A DNA stretch of 64,000 nt from Trichobilharzia regenti (Eukaryota; Platyhelminthes; Trematoda; Strigeidida; Schistosomatidae), in contig OX235270.1 in assembly GCA_944472135.2 (NCBI GenBank), positions 69,577,668 to 69,641,667 of the forward strand, given 5' to 3'. How positions within the stretch are numbered: position 1 is the first letter of the stretch; each line of letters starts with the position of its first letter. The notes beneath the pieces were generated by a model. The model did no database searches, was not told the DNA's origin, and was given only the letters and a program-made list of their open reading frames with translations. Position numbers and translations under genes: made by a program. This document shows, one piece after another, positions 30,901 to 45,900 of this stretch.

Positions 30901-33900
30901 TGGATCATTTTCTCTTTCACCATTCTCCTCTCTTCTGTTAATTTCCAAGTGTCCGTTGAGAGCTATTCCTTGTCTTGTCTCTTCTTTCTTCCTAGAACCG
31001 TTGAACACGTTTCGTTGAGAATCGTCTTCAGAGAGTTCCAGTGTTCCTCCACGCATGATTCTTCAGTGATGTCACGTAGTGTTTCCTGCTTCACCCTGAC
31101 AGTTGCAGTGAAAGTATCCTTTGTGGTTGTGTCCTTGACCTTGTGTCCAGTAGGCTCCGTCTCCACCTCCTTGAGATTGAAATGAAATCTATCTGGTTTT
31201 TAGTGTGTCCATCTGGTGAAATCCATGTCGCCTTGTGTATATCCTTGTGTTTGAACACACTGCCACCAATCACCAAATCATTGAAGGCGCAGAAGTCTGA
31301 GAAGAGTTCACCATTGTCGTTCATTTCGCCGAGGGCCTCACGACCCATGATGAGTTCTCTTCCTGTGTTGTCTCCTCCCAGCTTCGCATTCATGTCGCCC
31401 ATCAGGATTTCGGTATCGCCATTTGGGACGTTGTCCATAGAAATCCTCCTTTTTCTCTTGTTCTGAGACGTTTGTAGGCGCATAGCATTGAATGACTGTA
31501 AGCATCCTTCCTTTTGAGTTGAACCTAGCTGTCATTATTCTGGAGGAGATTGGTTCCCACTGCATGAGAGCTTTGGCTGCTGTTGGTGACATCATGATGA
31601 CCACTCCCTTGGTGTGCTCGTGGTGTGATTGTCCTTTGGGTGGCCGCAATGGATTGCTGTCTGCGTTTTATTTGCAGAGAGTGAATTTCAGAGGTGTATG
31701 AAGTGTCTTATGCGAATATAAAAGTGGTTTTGGATTTTCATTTGCAAAAGTGATTTGGCCAAGAACTAGATTCCAATTCACCGGCGCTTTTAGTTGCATC
31801 CCTTATAAATGCTCTTCATAGTATATTAGCCGTCTGAAGTGATAAGTAATTCCTGGCATCAAAAGGCTGCACCGTTATCAAAGGAAGTTGTCTGTCAGAA
31901 TGATAGACTTAAAAAATAAATTTTCTGAAGTTAGAACTATTTGTTTGTTACGTAATGTCTAGGGATTGAGAAAGTGGTTTTACTTAGTCACAACTGGACC
32001 TCCCGGGGAAGATTTTTCACATACTAGGCTGTAAGCCACATGTACTGTGTGAGGATTAGTGATACTACCCAGTTGTCCCTACTGAGGTAGTACGAGTGGA
32101 GTCCGAATTGGAGACCTGCTAACTGGAAGTCAAACAATCAGGCTGATAAGCCAATAAGAGACCAACTCTGTGGTAAAAAGGTCTCCCTGTCCTGGATTAA
32201 ATCGTAACGATGTCTATGAGTATAAACTGCCGGGAAATCCTGTTTCATATTGAGGTGATATCGAATTACGTTTATATTTTCTACCTGAAATTAATCATAT
32301 TCATTTTTCAGGTGTTTGGTTCTCTTGATATGTCATCCAACACATTCTATTTGAATCATGCTAATGTTGAAGTCCCAAAGGCTCATTTGTATAAACATAA
32401 CCCCAGGGGTATATATATGCAGTTCAACAAACTGAGTGTAGAGAAAAGACTCCATGTGAAGCTGGTTACTGCTGATGAAGGTATTCTATTCTCTATTTTA
32501 TCATTGATGCGGTTTGTTAATTACGATATTTTCTCACCTCCATGACATGTTTTTGTTAGTTCTGTGAAATCTATTAGATATGGCTTGTAAGTAGACTTTT
32601 CCGTGATTATGACAGCGCGTGTGAAATTCTTCAAATGGGATCATGCGTCTGTCTAATAACTGTAATTGTGACTTAGTCTTAGTGCAAAGTCTGTTGAGGC
32701 AAATAAGTCAATTAGCTTAAATGCACCATGTGAACATCTTATCTCCATTCATTTCAATAGTTGTTGAACTAGTGGGAGCTGTCTTTCAATGGGAATCGAC
32801 ATATGTCTGAATATTCCCCTAGAAGTGTAGGTATATTGCACGTTGATTCATCAATCATTTAGTCATACTAAGGATTCACTTGAAAAGTTTAACCGTCTTA
32901 ATACAGGGGTTTGAATGCCTGTATTTCTCAAATAGTTATTAGAATAATGAGTCATTAAAGGCAACAGAAATGCACCGATTGCTTGAAAATAAACTGGCCT
33001 GTTAGATAATGCCACTTTTTCGATTACTATATTCATTATTATGCTCTGTTCTTGTTTTAATGATTATATGACATTTTATATTCTTAGAGAAATTTATCGG
33101 AAAGCATTATAATAGAGGTTTTTTGTATTTCCCAATGAATGAAAAAACAAAACGAGATTGTTTTAAAAACAATCTCGTTTTGTTTTTCATTCATTGGGAA
33201 ACACAAAAAACCTCTATTATAATGAATATCATATACCCAGTGCCCAAATTTTTTCAAACCGTTAAAAGTGAACTTGGTTTGGATATATATTATCGGAAAG
33301 CAGTTACCACAAGTCAGTGATCACGAATATAACTGAGGATATATTGAATAATATGAGTATTGTTTAGACGAGACACGTAGTTGGATAAACATTTATCTAT
33401 AGCTCTCATATGTGAATAGATGTTTGCGTTTTAGTTTTTTCTTAGAAATTTACTTTTTAGTTACGCATGGTTTTGTTCTTCATGTATTAGCTGTTACAAT
33501 TTTTTCTGAGTGAATAGTCGTAGAACCAGGAATGAACTGATGGTACAGAAAGCTGTCGGATTGTGTTTGTATTCATGTATTCTATGTATATTTGATCCTC
33601 CGTATCTCAAACAGTTTATCAAGTCCTCTAAATAGTGTCTGACTAATTTTAAAATAGTGTTGATTATATCACGTGCTATAACCGCTAACTCTTAAATGCA
33701 CATAGTGTCGTGTTTTGATAAGGTACTACCCGAAGATGTATATATCGGGTTAGACTTTATATGTACATAATAACAAAAGCCAAGCAAAAAAGCTGTTTCA
33801 TATCCTCCTTTACTTTATACTTTTACCTTAATTTATACACCTCTATGTGTATAATTGTCACTTTCCCATCCTATGGAAGTAGCCTAATCAACAACAATTT

Positions 33901-36900
33901 TTTTCAGAGAAGCAAATAACTTCAGAATGAGTATGTAAATGCATTATAATCATCACCGAAAATACCCACTGAGTCATGAACAAAATAAAAGAGAAATTCA
34001 GCGAAGAAAATTTCTTTATTGACGAAATCATCTTCAGAGGCTGTACAGTCGTATTTATATTAACCAAAAATGTATGGTAGTCTCTTATTGAGTAATAGGG
34101 GGTGACAATTGATATAATCTTTCAGAAGTGACTTAAGAATTAAAAAATAAAAGTTGTGAATTACTAGGTACTCAACTCAGTGTCATCGCCCCATTACTAC
34201 CATACATTTTTGGTAAATAAAAATACGGCTGTGCAGCCTCTGAAGATTTCGTCGATTTCCGCACACTCTCCTTTTTCGTTTAATCCACTCAGTTATTTTT
34301 ATTCTTCATGTAAATCTATTATTTTTATTATTCTTATTTAAAGCAGACATTATTAAGAAATTTATTCATGGATCTTCAGAGTTATTTCATATAATGAAAA
34401 TCAAAAATTCTGTTATTTCAGGTGTACCAATTAGTAGTCAGTGGGACCACCGTGGTTACCCATATCCAATTCAAATTGCCCAGTTTGGTTTGAATCACTT
34501 TAGCCAGTTAATAACATCTGACAAAAGCGGCATCAAAGATGTGCAAAATAATTCATCCTTGATGAATGAAATTATGGATTTAGATCTTACTGTCTCTGAT
34601 AATGTTCTTCATCACTGGAGTAACGGAAAACGTTTGAACAAACCGAATAATTCGCTTATGTTGTCAGGTTAGTAAATCTGAATAGAGTTGTTTATAAATT
34701 CGTATTCCATAATTCGCTTACCTTCCTTTTAACGTGCAAAGTCCCTTCCAGATGAGTAATTATTACTCCAATAGTCGTATGAAAGTGACATGCGTTAAAC
34801 AAATTCAAATAGCCCACAACTTGTCTGTCTGGATTCAACATAGAACTTGGCACCGAAGTGCACCAGTTCGAGTTGCCACGTTCCAAATAGTACACAAAAG
34901 TAGACAAGAAGATGAGTGAAGAGAATCAATAGAGTTTGACAAGTATACGAGTGAAACAGAATGGGTAATGGTAGAAAGAAATATGAAAGATTACAGAGAC
35001 TGAATACATCTGCGCCATTGACAACGATTTTGAGCCATGTCACCTATTGTCTCCAGCCATTGATTCCTAGAGTCCCGAGGGCCCCAACCCGGAAGTCTGC
35101 ATCTCCCTACCTGACTCAGTTTAACTGTCAAGGATTTCGTGGATTGATGAGGCCATGTTTTTGTTTGGCCACCACTTACTCTTTTCCAACCTGCACCTAT
35201 ATCAGCTAGTAATGCCCGTCGGGGGAGGCGATGGTTAGGCATGCGCACCACCCGACCTAGCCATTTCAATCTATGTAACTTTATAGCCTCGTCGATTGAT
35301 TTTCCCTCTTTGCCCAACACTCTACGCCTAACGTCAGCATTACTTACCTTATTAAACCACCTAACGTGAGAAAGAGATCGTAGACATCTGTGATCAAAAA
35401 CACTCAACCTTTTCATGTCTTCAACTCGTATTGGCCATGTTTCAGAGCCATAGAGAAGGACGGAGCGAACTGCTGAGCAGTACACACGTCCCTTGGTTGA
35501 TGGCCGGATGTCACGCCTACGCCAGAGATGGTGTAAGTCAGCGAAAGCAGCTCGAGCTTTTCGGATCCGTGCTGAGATTTCATCGCCAATCAGTCCGTTG
35601 GTGCTAATACAACTTCCCAAATAGGTGAAGTGGTCAACATGTTCTATCACTTCACTCCCTATCACTAAGCTAGGAGTTGACGTAGTCCACAACCTCATTG
35701 TAGGTGTCTCCTAAATGGCCTATGCCTTCCAATCTTCTATCACTGAGTAAGATTAATAAGGCTGTTTAAAGTGAGAAACTAGAGAAATGCAGCAAAGTCT
35801 GACAGTCCTACCCTAAAATTATTTAGGGATAGTGGTAAAAAATAACATGCTGGATTCTGTTTTCTATCATCTGAGCGTTAAGTGGGGCTGGTGAAGAAGA
35901 GATGAATGAAACTATTGCTAGTACTTCGGCTAGACGACTGACAGTAAACGACACGTTGCTAGGTCATTCAAAATACTGCCTGACTGGCTGGTTTCAGTTT
36001 ATAACTTTGTGCAGATGTGCAGCAGTTTGAGTTGTCACACTCCATGTAGCACACGAAGCAAGAGAAGCGAGTAAAGATAGATTCAAAACAGAAAGGATAA
36101 ACAGAAATATGAGGCACAAAGAATAGTAATATGAAAGAACCATATAATTTTATTGGCTATTATAAATCACAAAGAGTAATTGCATCTGCACCATCGCCGA
36201 GAGCGATTTTGAGCTATATTATCAATTGTCTCCAGCCTTCATTGCTTTATACCAACCCAAGAACCCCAACCAGGAAGTCCACACCTACGTACGTAGCTCA
36301 AACTAAGTATTATGGGTTTCATTGGTGGATGCCATATTTTCGTTTGACCACCACTAGCTATTTTCCAACCTGATCTCATGTCAGCTAACACTACTCATCG
36401 AGAAAGGCGACCGATGGTTGAGCATGTGCAATACATTTCCTAGCCATCTCAATCGATGTAACTTCACAGTTTCGTCAATTGATTTCCCCTCCTTACCTAG
36501 TACTCGAAGCCCAACCTTAATATTGCTCACCCTATTATACCACCTAACACTGAAGATAAAACTCAGATACCTGTGATCAAAGACAGCTAGTTTTTTCGTA
36601 TCTTCAAATTTCAATGACCATGTTTCAGTTACAGCCATAAGGAAGGACAGCGAACTGCTAAGCAGTACACGCCCTTTGGTCGACAACCGGCCGGATATCA
36701 GGTCTACAGCAGAGATGGTGTATGCCGAACAAGCCTTCTGTATATGTACTGAGATTTCGTTAGGAATCTATCCGTTGGGATTGATGCAACTCCCCAAATA
36801 AGTTAAGTGGTCAGCACATTGTACCACTTCCCTATCTTTTCGGAGTCAGTGTAGTCCAATCCTGTAGCACCATCTTACATTTGACGGCAGCAAATCGCAT

Positions 36901-39900
36901 GCCAAACATTCGAAGACTACTGCCAAAGGTATCCAGAAGACTGCATTTTATCAGCATCACCTAGAAGGACTATATTATCTGCATATTCTAAGTCAACGAG
37001 ATTATTTCCTGATGGCAACGAGTCAATCCATTAGTTACTGAATTTAGTTAGGGCTAAGTCCATTAGTAGTACATCTATGATGAAATTAAACAGAAATGGG
37101 GACAGTGGGCATCTGTGACGAACTCCACTGGTTGTCACCAACTCAGATGACAACTCGCCGTAATCTCTCATCTGGCTGCAGGAGAGAGTGCTTTGACTAG
37201 TGCGATGCATTTTCTTGGCATTCTCTTCACAGCCAAACATCACCATAGTACGTCTCGGCCAACGAAATTGAATGCCGCTTTCAGGTCAAGAAGTATGACG
37301 ATTGTTGGACGCCGCCCGTAAGTATGCCTTTGTTCCAGAATCTGTCGAAGAGTGAGGATATCATCAGTGCACTGTATTCCTGGTCTACAGCCTGCCTGGT
37401 TCTCTCGTGCTTGTTCCCCCCGAGCACCACTTATTCTACTCACGATTATTGAGCCTAGAACTTTACATACCATATTGTTCAAGCTAAATCCCCTTGCGAT
37501 TATCACAGGAAGATTTGTCTCTCTTCGTATATATCGGGATAATCAGTAACTCATACGAGTTCAACGGGACTATCTCTGATTTCCAGACGCTGCTTAAAAC
37601 CTTTTTTAATGCAGAAAGTAAACTGTCTCCATCGTCGTTAAACTCCTCTGGAGTCATTCCATTAGGTCCTCCTGCTTTGCCTCGTTTCAGACTAGTGACA
37701 GCTTCTGTAACCTCAGTTAGGGATGAAGAACCTGTGTTTATATCCGATTCAAGGAGCTGTTGGATGCTGGGTAAGTTGGGCGTGGCTGTAGGCCAGATGA
37801 ATTGCTCCCCAAAGTGTTCTTTCCAACATTCCAGTCATCCATCCTGAGAGCTAATTATGCTGCCATTTTTCTCGGAGATTGTTTCACTTATCATTTGCCT
37901 TTTGCAACTTACTTCCCTGATGAGTCTAAATAGTTGTCTGGTGTTACCAATCCTTCGCGTGCTACACGGAGTGTGGCGACTTGAACTGGCGCACATTTGT
38001 GCAAAGTTCTATGTCGACAACAGACAGACAGACAAGTGTTACCAATCGCCGATGCCTTTTCTATCTCTTTCGCTTTTGTCGCTCACCACTGTTCACTGTC
38101 GTTGTGATGACTTTTTGTTAGTTTAAAAGAATTAGAACATTTATTCTCATGTATTTGATTAGCTTAGCAACATGTCGTCTACTTTTAGTCACAATGTGTT
38201 GAGAAAACCCTTATTCTCTAACCTGCTATAGAACGTAGACATTCTTCCCGGCACCTAACCAGGGAGTTGCACTGTATCTGTTGAGATGTGGTGTTTGGTA
38301 TTATGCGGGGCATCTTATTAGTGCATTTTCTATCTCCACTTACACTCATATCGCCGTATAAGAGTTTGTCAAATTGGCAATTTGGGATGCTTGATTTTAT
38401 CCTTTCGTCATAAAAGTACTGATAAGGTAATTCATGGAAAATTAACCTGCTACCGGTAGAATATTTAATTGATTTACTATACTTAGAGTATGTGGTTTTG
38501 TTAATGTGATAATCATGATGCACTATTCTGAATGTCTTGACTGAAGTAGATTTTGCACTTGTTAAGTGTAAAATAGGGTTAAAAGGTGTTCTGCACCAAC
38601 TCCTAGTTTAAAGATCGTTAGTGAAATGGTCAATGCGGTGTATCAGCTGTTGTGGAAAGTGTATCAGTGTAACGTAAAGGCGACGAATTGGGCCTATCGG
38701 ATATTTACCGGCTTGAATCAGTTCTGTTGTCGACATACTAGCTGATTGTTTTTCAGAGTCACAATACAGCAGTTCGCTTCATCTTACTTTATGACTGTAA
38801 TATACGATGGCTGCATAAATGCATTGAAAGGCCTAGCTTCGCTCTTATATTTCAGAACTACAGTGATTAATGTTGAAATTGTAATTATAGGTAAAATAGG
38901 TGAAGCAGTAGGTGAAAAACGTCTTATGTCTCATGCATTTCATCTGTCAGATTTTAGACAACGCTTACTTTATTCAATCCTGTGGTATGTAAATATTATT
39001 TAGGAGTTCGCCAATAGGTTCTGTTGATCAATGAATGTGAAATTCTTTGGAATTCATGCCTTTTGGATCGTCGTGGATGATGACTTTTAAAGGCGGTAGA
39101 GATACAAATAGTGTTTGTATCCGTATGGTTACGTGTAGCCGTTGTTCATCAGGGATTTTCATGTTGATTTTTTTTCATGTATCTATTAACGACTTCTGTT
39201 TTAGGTGGTATTATGCTTGGCAGTATTGTTGGATATTTACATGTGTTCCATATATATATGTTTTATTGTAGCGAGAAATGTAGACTCTAGTAGTCGAAGC
39301 CTTTCTATCACCCCAAAGCTTAAAGATTGGGATTATTTTATTATGGTTGGTCGTCAGTGGACCTATGGGAGTTTCGTCGAACTATTGGTGCAGTGGTATC
39401 CTCCAAAAACAGCTGATTATCACTTCAATCATCGTCCCAGAAGGAGTTCGATTATATATAACTGTTCACAATCACCCGCTGGACGTGTATGTTTATCTAG
39501 TTCCCGTAATAATATTGTGCCTTTTACATAGATTAAACAATAGTCGCCGCCATTATAAAAGATATCCTTAAACACATTTCCATTGATTTTTACTTGGATG
39601 AAATTTAAATGTGACTTATTGGTTAGATTTAGCTTTGAGTTCATGAAGTCAAGTAATTTTGCATATCTTTCCTTGATGTACAGGCTTATTTATTTATTTT
39701 TTCCCAGTTGGTTGAGGAAAGGCACGTTTCGTGAAAGTGTAGTAATTTGATTTACTGTTACTGCACAGGATATTCGCCAAGTGTCTCAGTCGATGGTGTT
39801 TGAAACAGATAGTCTCCTACCTTGCTTTTATTTAATTGCAGCCTAAAGTCTCAGTGGACACAACCAATGTGTGCGTATAATAACCCGATGATAAATCTTA

Positions 39901-42900
39901 GACGAGTGTGTGATAGAGTCACTGTAAAATTAGTTGTTTTAACCCCGTTATATTGAAAATCTCCGAGTCTCACTGTATCTTGCACGATGAAACACTCAGA
40001 AAAATCATTTACCGCTTCGACGAACCATATTATATATTCGAGTATTGGTTTGTAAAGATTTGGTTGATTGGTTACAGGATTTCATCATGAGATGATATTG
40101 GTCGTGACCAGTAGGGTGCAGCAGGTCGGGTGTGAGGATAAATACTCGCCGAAGACATTGGCTAGCGGTTGCGCTATACCAGGAATTGGCAGAAGTTGGA
40201 ATTCATGGGCCATTGGATCGGTTCCCAGTGGCTCAACGGTCTACGAGCTCGCCTTTTAACTGGATGGTTTTGGGTGCGTATTGTTGAAGAGTCCCAAATT
40301 AGGACGAAACAGCTGTCCAGTACTCCCAGGTTTTCCAATGGTTCTCTAACCAGTGTCAGCTCATGATGAAATCCTGTAACCATATTGTATGTGTTTCAGA
40401 GACATTTTTGAAGTCTCATGTTTCGTCGTGGAGTTGTATTTACATCTTATTATAAACACTACAATTACGTCCTGCATGATACTGTACCTATGCATATCAC
40501 TGTTGACACGCATTTTCATACACTTTGTTAAAGGTCGACTGGACACCTTTACCAGCCAGGTGTATTATGCTTAGACTCCATTAAGACAATGTTTCATTTT
40601 TTTATTATTCATTAGGATGGACATCAAATAATAATGGAAGCATATAGTTGGAAGACCACATTAATAGGAAAGGGTGCTTATTACTTAACATTGTTTTCGA
40701 TAGCACATAAAATAAAGAAAATGCGGCATCATCATTATTGGTTTCAATTCTGCGCCATATGTCTGGGAACTTTTTAAGCCTCGGAGTTTAGTGATTTTCT
40801 GGAGCTAATTGAGGAAGTCACGTTATACCAACACCAAAAATCCTTTCTTCTCAATCTTCCATGTCATCATCTCCCCGTCACTCTAGATTTGGAATCCAGT
40901 AAGATATCGGCGACTATATGATTTTCACTTTGGGCTATCAGGCGCCGTCGAATCTCAGGAATATCTACACACCTTTGACACCGAATGCACAAGTTCCTTT
41001 CTTTCTTCCAACTTTATATTTGGACGGTGCCAAACACACTTCAGGCTTACAAATACTGGTTGTCGACTGATTCAATGCAATATGGGTAGACAGTATATTA
41101 GTGTATAGTAAGGTGATATGAAGTACATAGTCAAAATCAAATAGTCTTCACGTAATAGTTCTCTTATCGGCTCTACCCGGAATAACACTAAAAGCTCTAA
41201 AATCAAGTCAAACTACATAAAGCAATAGAATATCAATCTTATCTATGCGGGATCGTGGTAGAGTTATCTCATTTGTTCGTTAACTTAGGTATGTTATTGT
41301 GTTGAGATATAACAGTCAGTTTTACACAACCTATTTTTTGTCTTTCAGCTAACATATACTTCTATTTCTTCCAGTGGAAATACAGTCATATTTTGGATGC
41401 CGGAATGTGGAAAGTCAGCCAAATTATATGGATCAGTTGAAAGTGTAAAATTAGCACGAGATGTTTACACTGATTTGGTAAAAGTATTCTTTCCATTTTG
41501 GAAGTTCTCTGAACACGTTGACTCAAATGTCAAAAAATCTCATCAGAATAATACTACCAGTTATCCTTTGTAAGCATTTCTGTCATTTTACTTATTATTT
41601 ATCTTTTCAAATGATCCAGTGGTCTGATGATATTAGATAGTTGGAGGCAGTGGTCTCTTTTTAAATTCCTGTCTATTCCATTAAATACTTTATGTTTATT
41701 TTGTCGTCGTAATAGTTGTAGTATTCTGGGAATACGCATATGTGAGCGGAGTTGTAAGAATCGGTGTCACTGGATTTGCCTCACATTTTCTGCAGCTGCA
41801 TAAAAGTTATTACTTTCTAACTTCTAAACCCCACAGGCACTTTGTGATGGACCAAGTGGTCAGAGGACAACATAAAGATATCCGAAAGTCTACCAATCAA
41901 TATCAATAACTTAGAGTTATTAAACATGAGTAGGCAATTTATGAAATTCGGTTCATCAATCTGGTTTCGGAGTTCTAATCATTCACTTAAGTTGTTAGTC
42001 AGGTGGATATGAACATAATGTGAGAAGATGAAGTTGAGGGGAAACGGGTGAGCTCTATCCCGATTTACTGTCCATCTTATTGCCTTCAAGATGTATTTTA
42101 GTAATTGTATGAGTATGCATCTACTTCTGTTTGCACTTGTCAACACTTCATTTTTATGTAACAGGACAAGGCTTAATGTGAGGAATGGGGTGTTTGAAAT
42201 GTTATTTGAATTTCTTTGATATCTCGTCAATATAAGGATATTGATGGTCGGATAAAAATCTAGTTTTTATTTTATCCACCAGGTCTTTGAAGCAAGTTTG
42301 ATTTTTACATTTCATAATCGATTAGGTGTTCCACACCGTCGTTTAGCCTTTGGTTAAAAAAACCCAGCTGGGATAGAAGTTTGCTTCATTGATTTCGGTG
42401 TTCAGATTTTTATTCCTATTTTCAGTTCACAAAAATACACCTGTAGGAATAGGTCCCAAATATCTGTCCATAGGCTAACCCGTCGGTGGCACAGTGGTTA
42501 GGACTCTCGCCGACCATCCACATGGTCCAGGGTTCGAGCCCACGCCGATGCACAACTGATATCTATGGTCGGCCTGCGAAATTTGGGCTACCGATATCCG
42601 TGCTGAAAATTCCATACTTGTACCAAAAATACAGTGTGGAATCAAGCTGTAATCAAAAATATAAAAAAAATATAAATATAAGTTAGGGACATGATTATTG
42701 GACCACAATTGAATGCTACTGGCACATACATTCATTAGGTGTATTCAGTCAAGATGTTCCTCATGCTGCAATAATCAAATCCTTAAGTAGGTAGATTTCT
42801 GCTTGCTTTGCCTAGTTGAAGCATATTAGGCAAGTGGTAAGATGGTGAATGAGACTTTGCTAAATGGTGGATAATAGCTATCTGTTATCATGCTATCTTT

Positions 42901-45900
42901 TCATGGGTTGGAAGTGACCAACTACAATTGTCCAGCGACAACAGCAGCAACATCCAATGCCAATCACCATCAACGAGAGGGATTTGAAAGTGGTTACTTC
43001 ATTCACTTATCTAGCTAGCATTGTCTCAACTACAGGCAGTCAGAACGGACGAGAATGTCAAATCTAGCGAGAATCGGGATGGCGAATATCATTCATCAAC
43101 CTGAAACCAATCTGCAAACCTTCGTCACTCAACTCACCATCAACAACAAATCCAGTTGGATCTTCAATACAAACGTGAAGTCAGTTCTTCTGTGCGGATC
43201 AGAAACTTGGCGGGCGGGTCACAAAGATTATTTCCAACAGCCTGTTGCAGACCTTTATCAACAACTGTCTTCACTGGATCTATACTGAAGATCAGATGGC
43301 CGGACCGGAAAGAATCACCAACAAGAAACTATGGGAAGAAACAAAACAAGAACCAATCGCCAACCAACAAATATACAGGAGAAAGTGGGGATGGATTGGA
43401 CACTCGCTGAGGAGGCCACTGGGTGACATCGCGCGCGCGTCAGGCCATTGCTCGAGTGGAGCCCGAAAGGGAAGCAAGGGGCGAGTGGGACGTCAGTGCA
43501 AGGGTGATATGGAGGAGATCGTGTGAAGAGGAGTTGAAAGAGTATGGACTAACATGGATGCAGGTAAAAAGTACAGCAGAAGGAAGACAGAAGTAAGTGG
43601 ATAGGTGAAGTTGAAGCCCTATGTTCCACTGGATACTCAAGGGAACAATAATAATAATAATAACTACATTTGTCCACGTCATGACAATTTTGTTCTAGTC
43701 ACGTGTCTCGGATACGGCTAATAAACATATGGGATCAATTATTCGCTTTATAATAGATGGACTAAGCTTCTCCTGTAACGTCTTTTGACTGAAATTTCTG
43801 TCTCCCCAGTGCAGTCTAGTCTCACTCATTTCAAATGTGATTTCGTATTCACCTTTTTTCCTGGAGTTTACCACTTTCCTTTTATTTACCTACTACTCTT
43901 GTCAATCTGATGTGTTTGCTTGATGTGTACATAAATTGTCTATGATGCTTATCAAGTACCCCTCATAAGTAAAATTGTGAGGTTTTAGTCGTAAGGTGTC
44001 AGTTAGAGAGGGGATGTCAATGAATATGAGACTGTGAAGTACCGTCGTTACTTTCATCCTCGACCACCCTTCACCTCTACAAATAATGCCAGTTGATATG
44101 GGATTGGTTTAGAACAGAGTTAGGGCTGATCAAACTAGATATTGCACCAGTCCACAACACGATTAACTGTTGGATTCAGTTACTTAGAGAATAGTGTAGA
44201 CAGTGTAACTGAAATCCTGAAGACTGTTGCTAATGCCGAAGACAGCAGTAATTGTCGGCTATGTTTTGGTAAGAGTGTCTAATTCACTTGTTTGTGATGT
44301 ACTTTTTTAGTCATGTACAAGTTCTGGAGATAAATTTCTACATCAACTCACATAATGCAACTGCTGACATAATGATAGAGAAGCTACGTCTTGGTAAAGC
44401 GGTAAATTCACAAACAATATTATATGATGCAAAGAAGAGGGAAACGGGATCGACTGAAAAGCTGTTACATGAAGTACGCTTTATTTCGGCTGCTGACTGG
44501 TTCATCCATCATCAAGATAAAAATGGTGCATGGCCAGTTAATGTTCGACGTTCTTTGAAAGGGAGGAGAACTTTACAGCCTGGTTGGTATTCTGCTATGG
44601 GCCAAGGTATTGAAGTATTTTGTTTATTTGCTCTTAATAGTTTCTTCTCTGGGTTTTCAAGCTGGCTGTATATACGATGTCAGTATCAAATCATCATACC
44701 AGTAGTGCATATAACCAGCTACCACCTGGCTTTGTTTACCTAATCTGTCTTGATTATATGCATAAACATGCATATCACTGACCTAATGTTTACTCACATA
44801 CCATAACTTCATGGTCAGACTCGCAGGTCGTACTGACTTAATCAGCTATGAAGTCTAGAACGAATATACCTGCAGACTTTATTGCTCAAAAAATATCGAT
44901 TAGATATTGGTAAGACTAATAGAATTTACCATTATAGTGTAAGTTGTCAATATTATTATGCAGGTTCGAGGGGGAATCCTGCTGCTAACAAACAGGTGTA
45001 TAGGAGCAGCAGAGTGATCACCAAGCCGGCTATGCTGCCTTTCAATATTGGAAGAAAGAATCAGACAAAGTTGATCCCTAAAATTTAGCATCCTAACCTA
45101 TTCCAAGGTGGTCTGTAGTCGACGGTATGAACAAAACTGCAAAACCTTCACTTCCTCTGAAGTGACCAGACCAAATCAATCACTCAAAGAACAAGTCGAT
45201 TTCCACACTGGATAGCAGGGAGTGGGAACTGTATATGCACCTTCATTGGCTCACATCTGTGTTATTTTCTTCAATAACTACGTTAATGCTACCAGCTACT
45301 CAGTATAATTTTTATATGTATAACATCAACTTGTGAGCAGTGTTCTGGTTGTTTGCAGCTGACTAAGTGGAAGGCCATTTTTCAGTGTATGAATATGTGA
45401 GTTATGAACAAAATATTGTGTGTATTTAACCCGCAGCCACCATTGCACGCTACCTTTGTTTTTTATCTGCACAATCTGTAGGCTAAATAAATTTCTGTAT
45501 CGTATACCTGCCGATTAGAAAAAACATCTTAAGTCCTTGCAAGAACTGTGAGTGGATCCATGCTCCTGTCTTCGCGAAGCAAAGTATTAACTTGAGTCTT
45601 TGTAGAGGAACTAAAAGTTGCTCTAGATACAAAATTCCGAGTGGAATAAGTAGAATTCAGGAAGAGCAAATAATATGCGGACCAAAATACAACGAGCAGA
45701 GCATAGTATGACAGTCAACGTTTTGCTTCAACTTCATCGATTTTGAAAAGGTCTTCGCTAGCGTCCACTGTGAAGTAAATTTTCCGACTACTCCAACACT
45801 ACGTTATGCATTCATACAACCATTTATAAACCCCATTCAATATCTGTGTGATGATAATGATCTGGCATGGTGAGCAATGATGAACAACAAGGATCTCTGG

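Larger units (their letters stand above)
42383..44093 (+). repeat. Left copy of a 1.7-kb inverted duplication (GLCE intron 6)
   Basis: It matches the reverse complement of 52914-54622 with only scattered differences: encoded LINE fragments of 60-93 codons differ by zero to three residues. Left to right it contains a tRNA-derived SINE, an unknown stretch, an RTE-like LINE 3' end with an (AAT)n tail, and about 430 bp of unknown sequence. The sharp left edge is at GCTTCATTG (42383). The right edge fades beyond 44093, where diverged similarity may continue for about 40 bases. Confidence 0.9.

Noticed and set aside
33105..33224. Palindrome as a microRNA precursor
   Set aside because: The stem is too long and too perfect with no loop, and nothing indicates a mature product; a fold-back duplication is simpler.
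41375..41569. GLCE exon 6 starting at the TCTTCCAG acceptor (41375)
   Set aside because: It would need a phase-2 donor from exon 5, and none is available; the upstream acceptor at 41348 has a stronger pyrimidine tract and fits phase 0.
42487..42541. Genuine tRNA gene
   Set aside because: Box A and box B are present, but the acceptor arms do not pair and an unrelated body and A/T tail follow; it fits a tRNA-derived SINE, and it is duplicated with its flanks.
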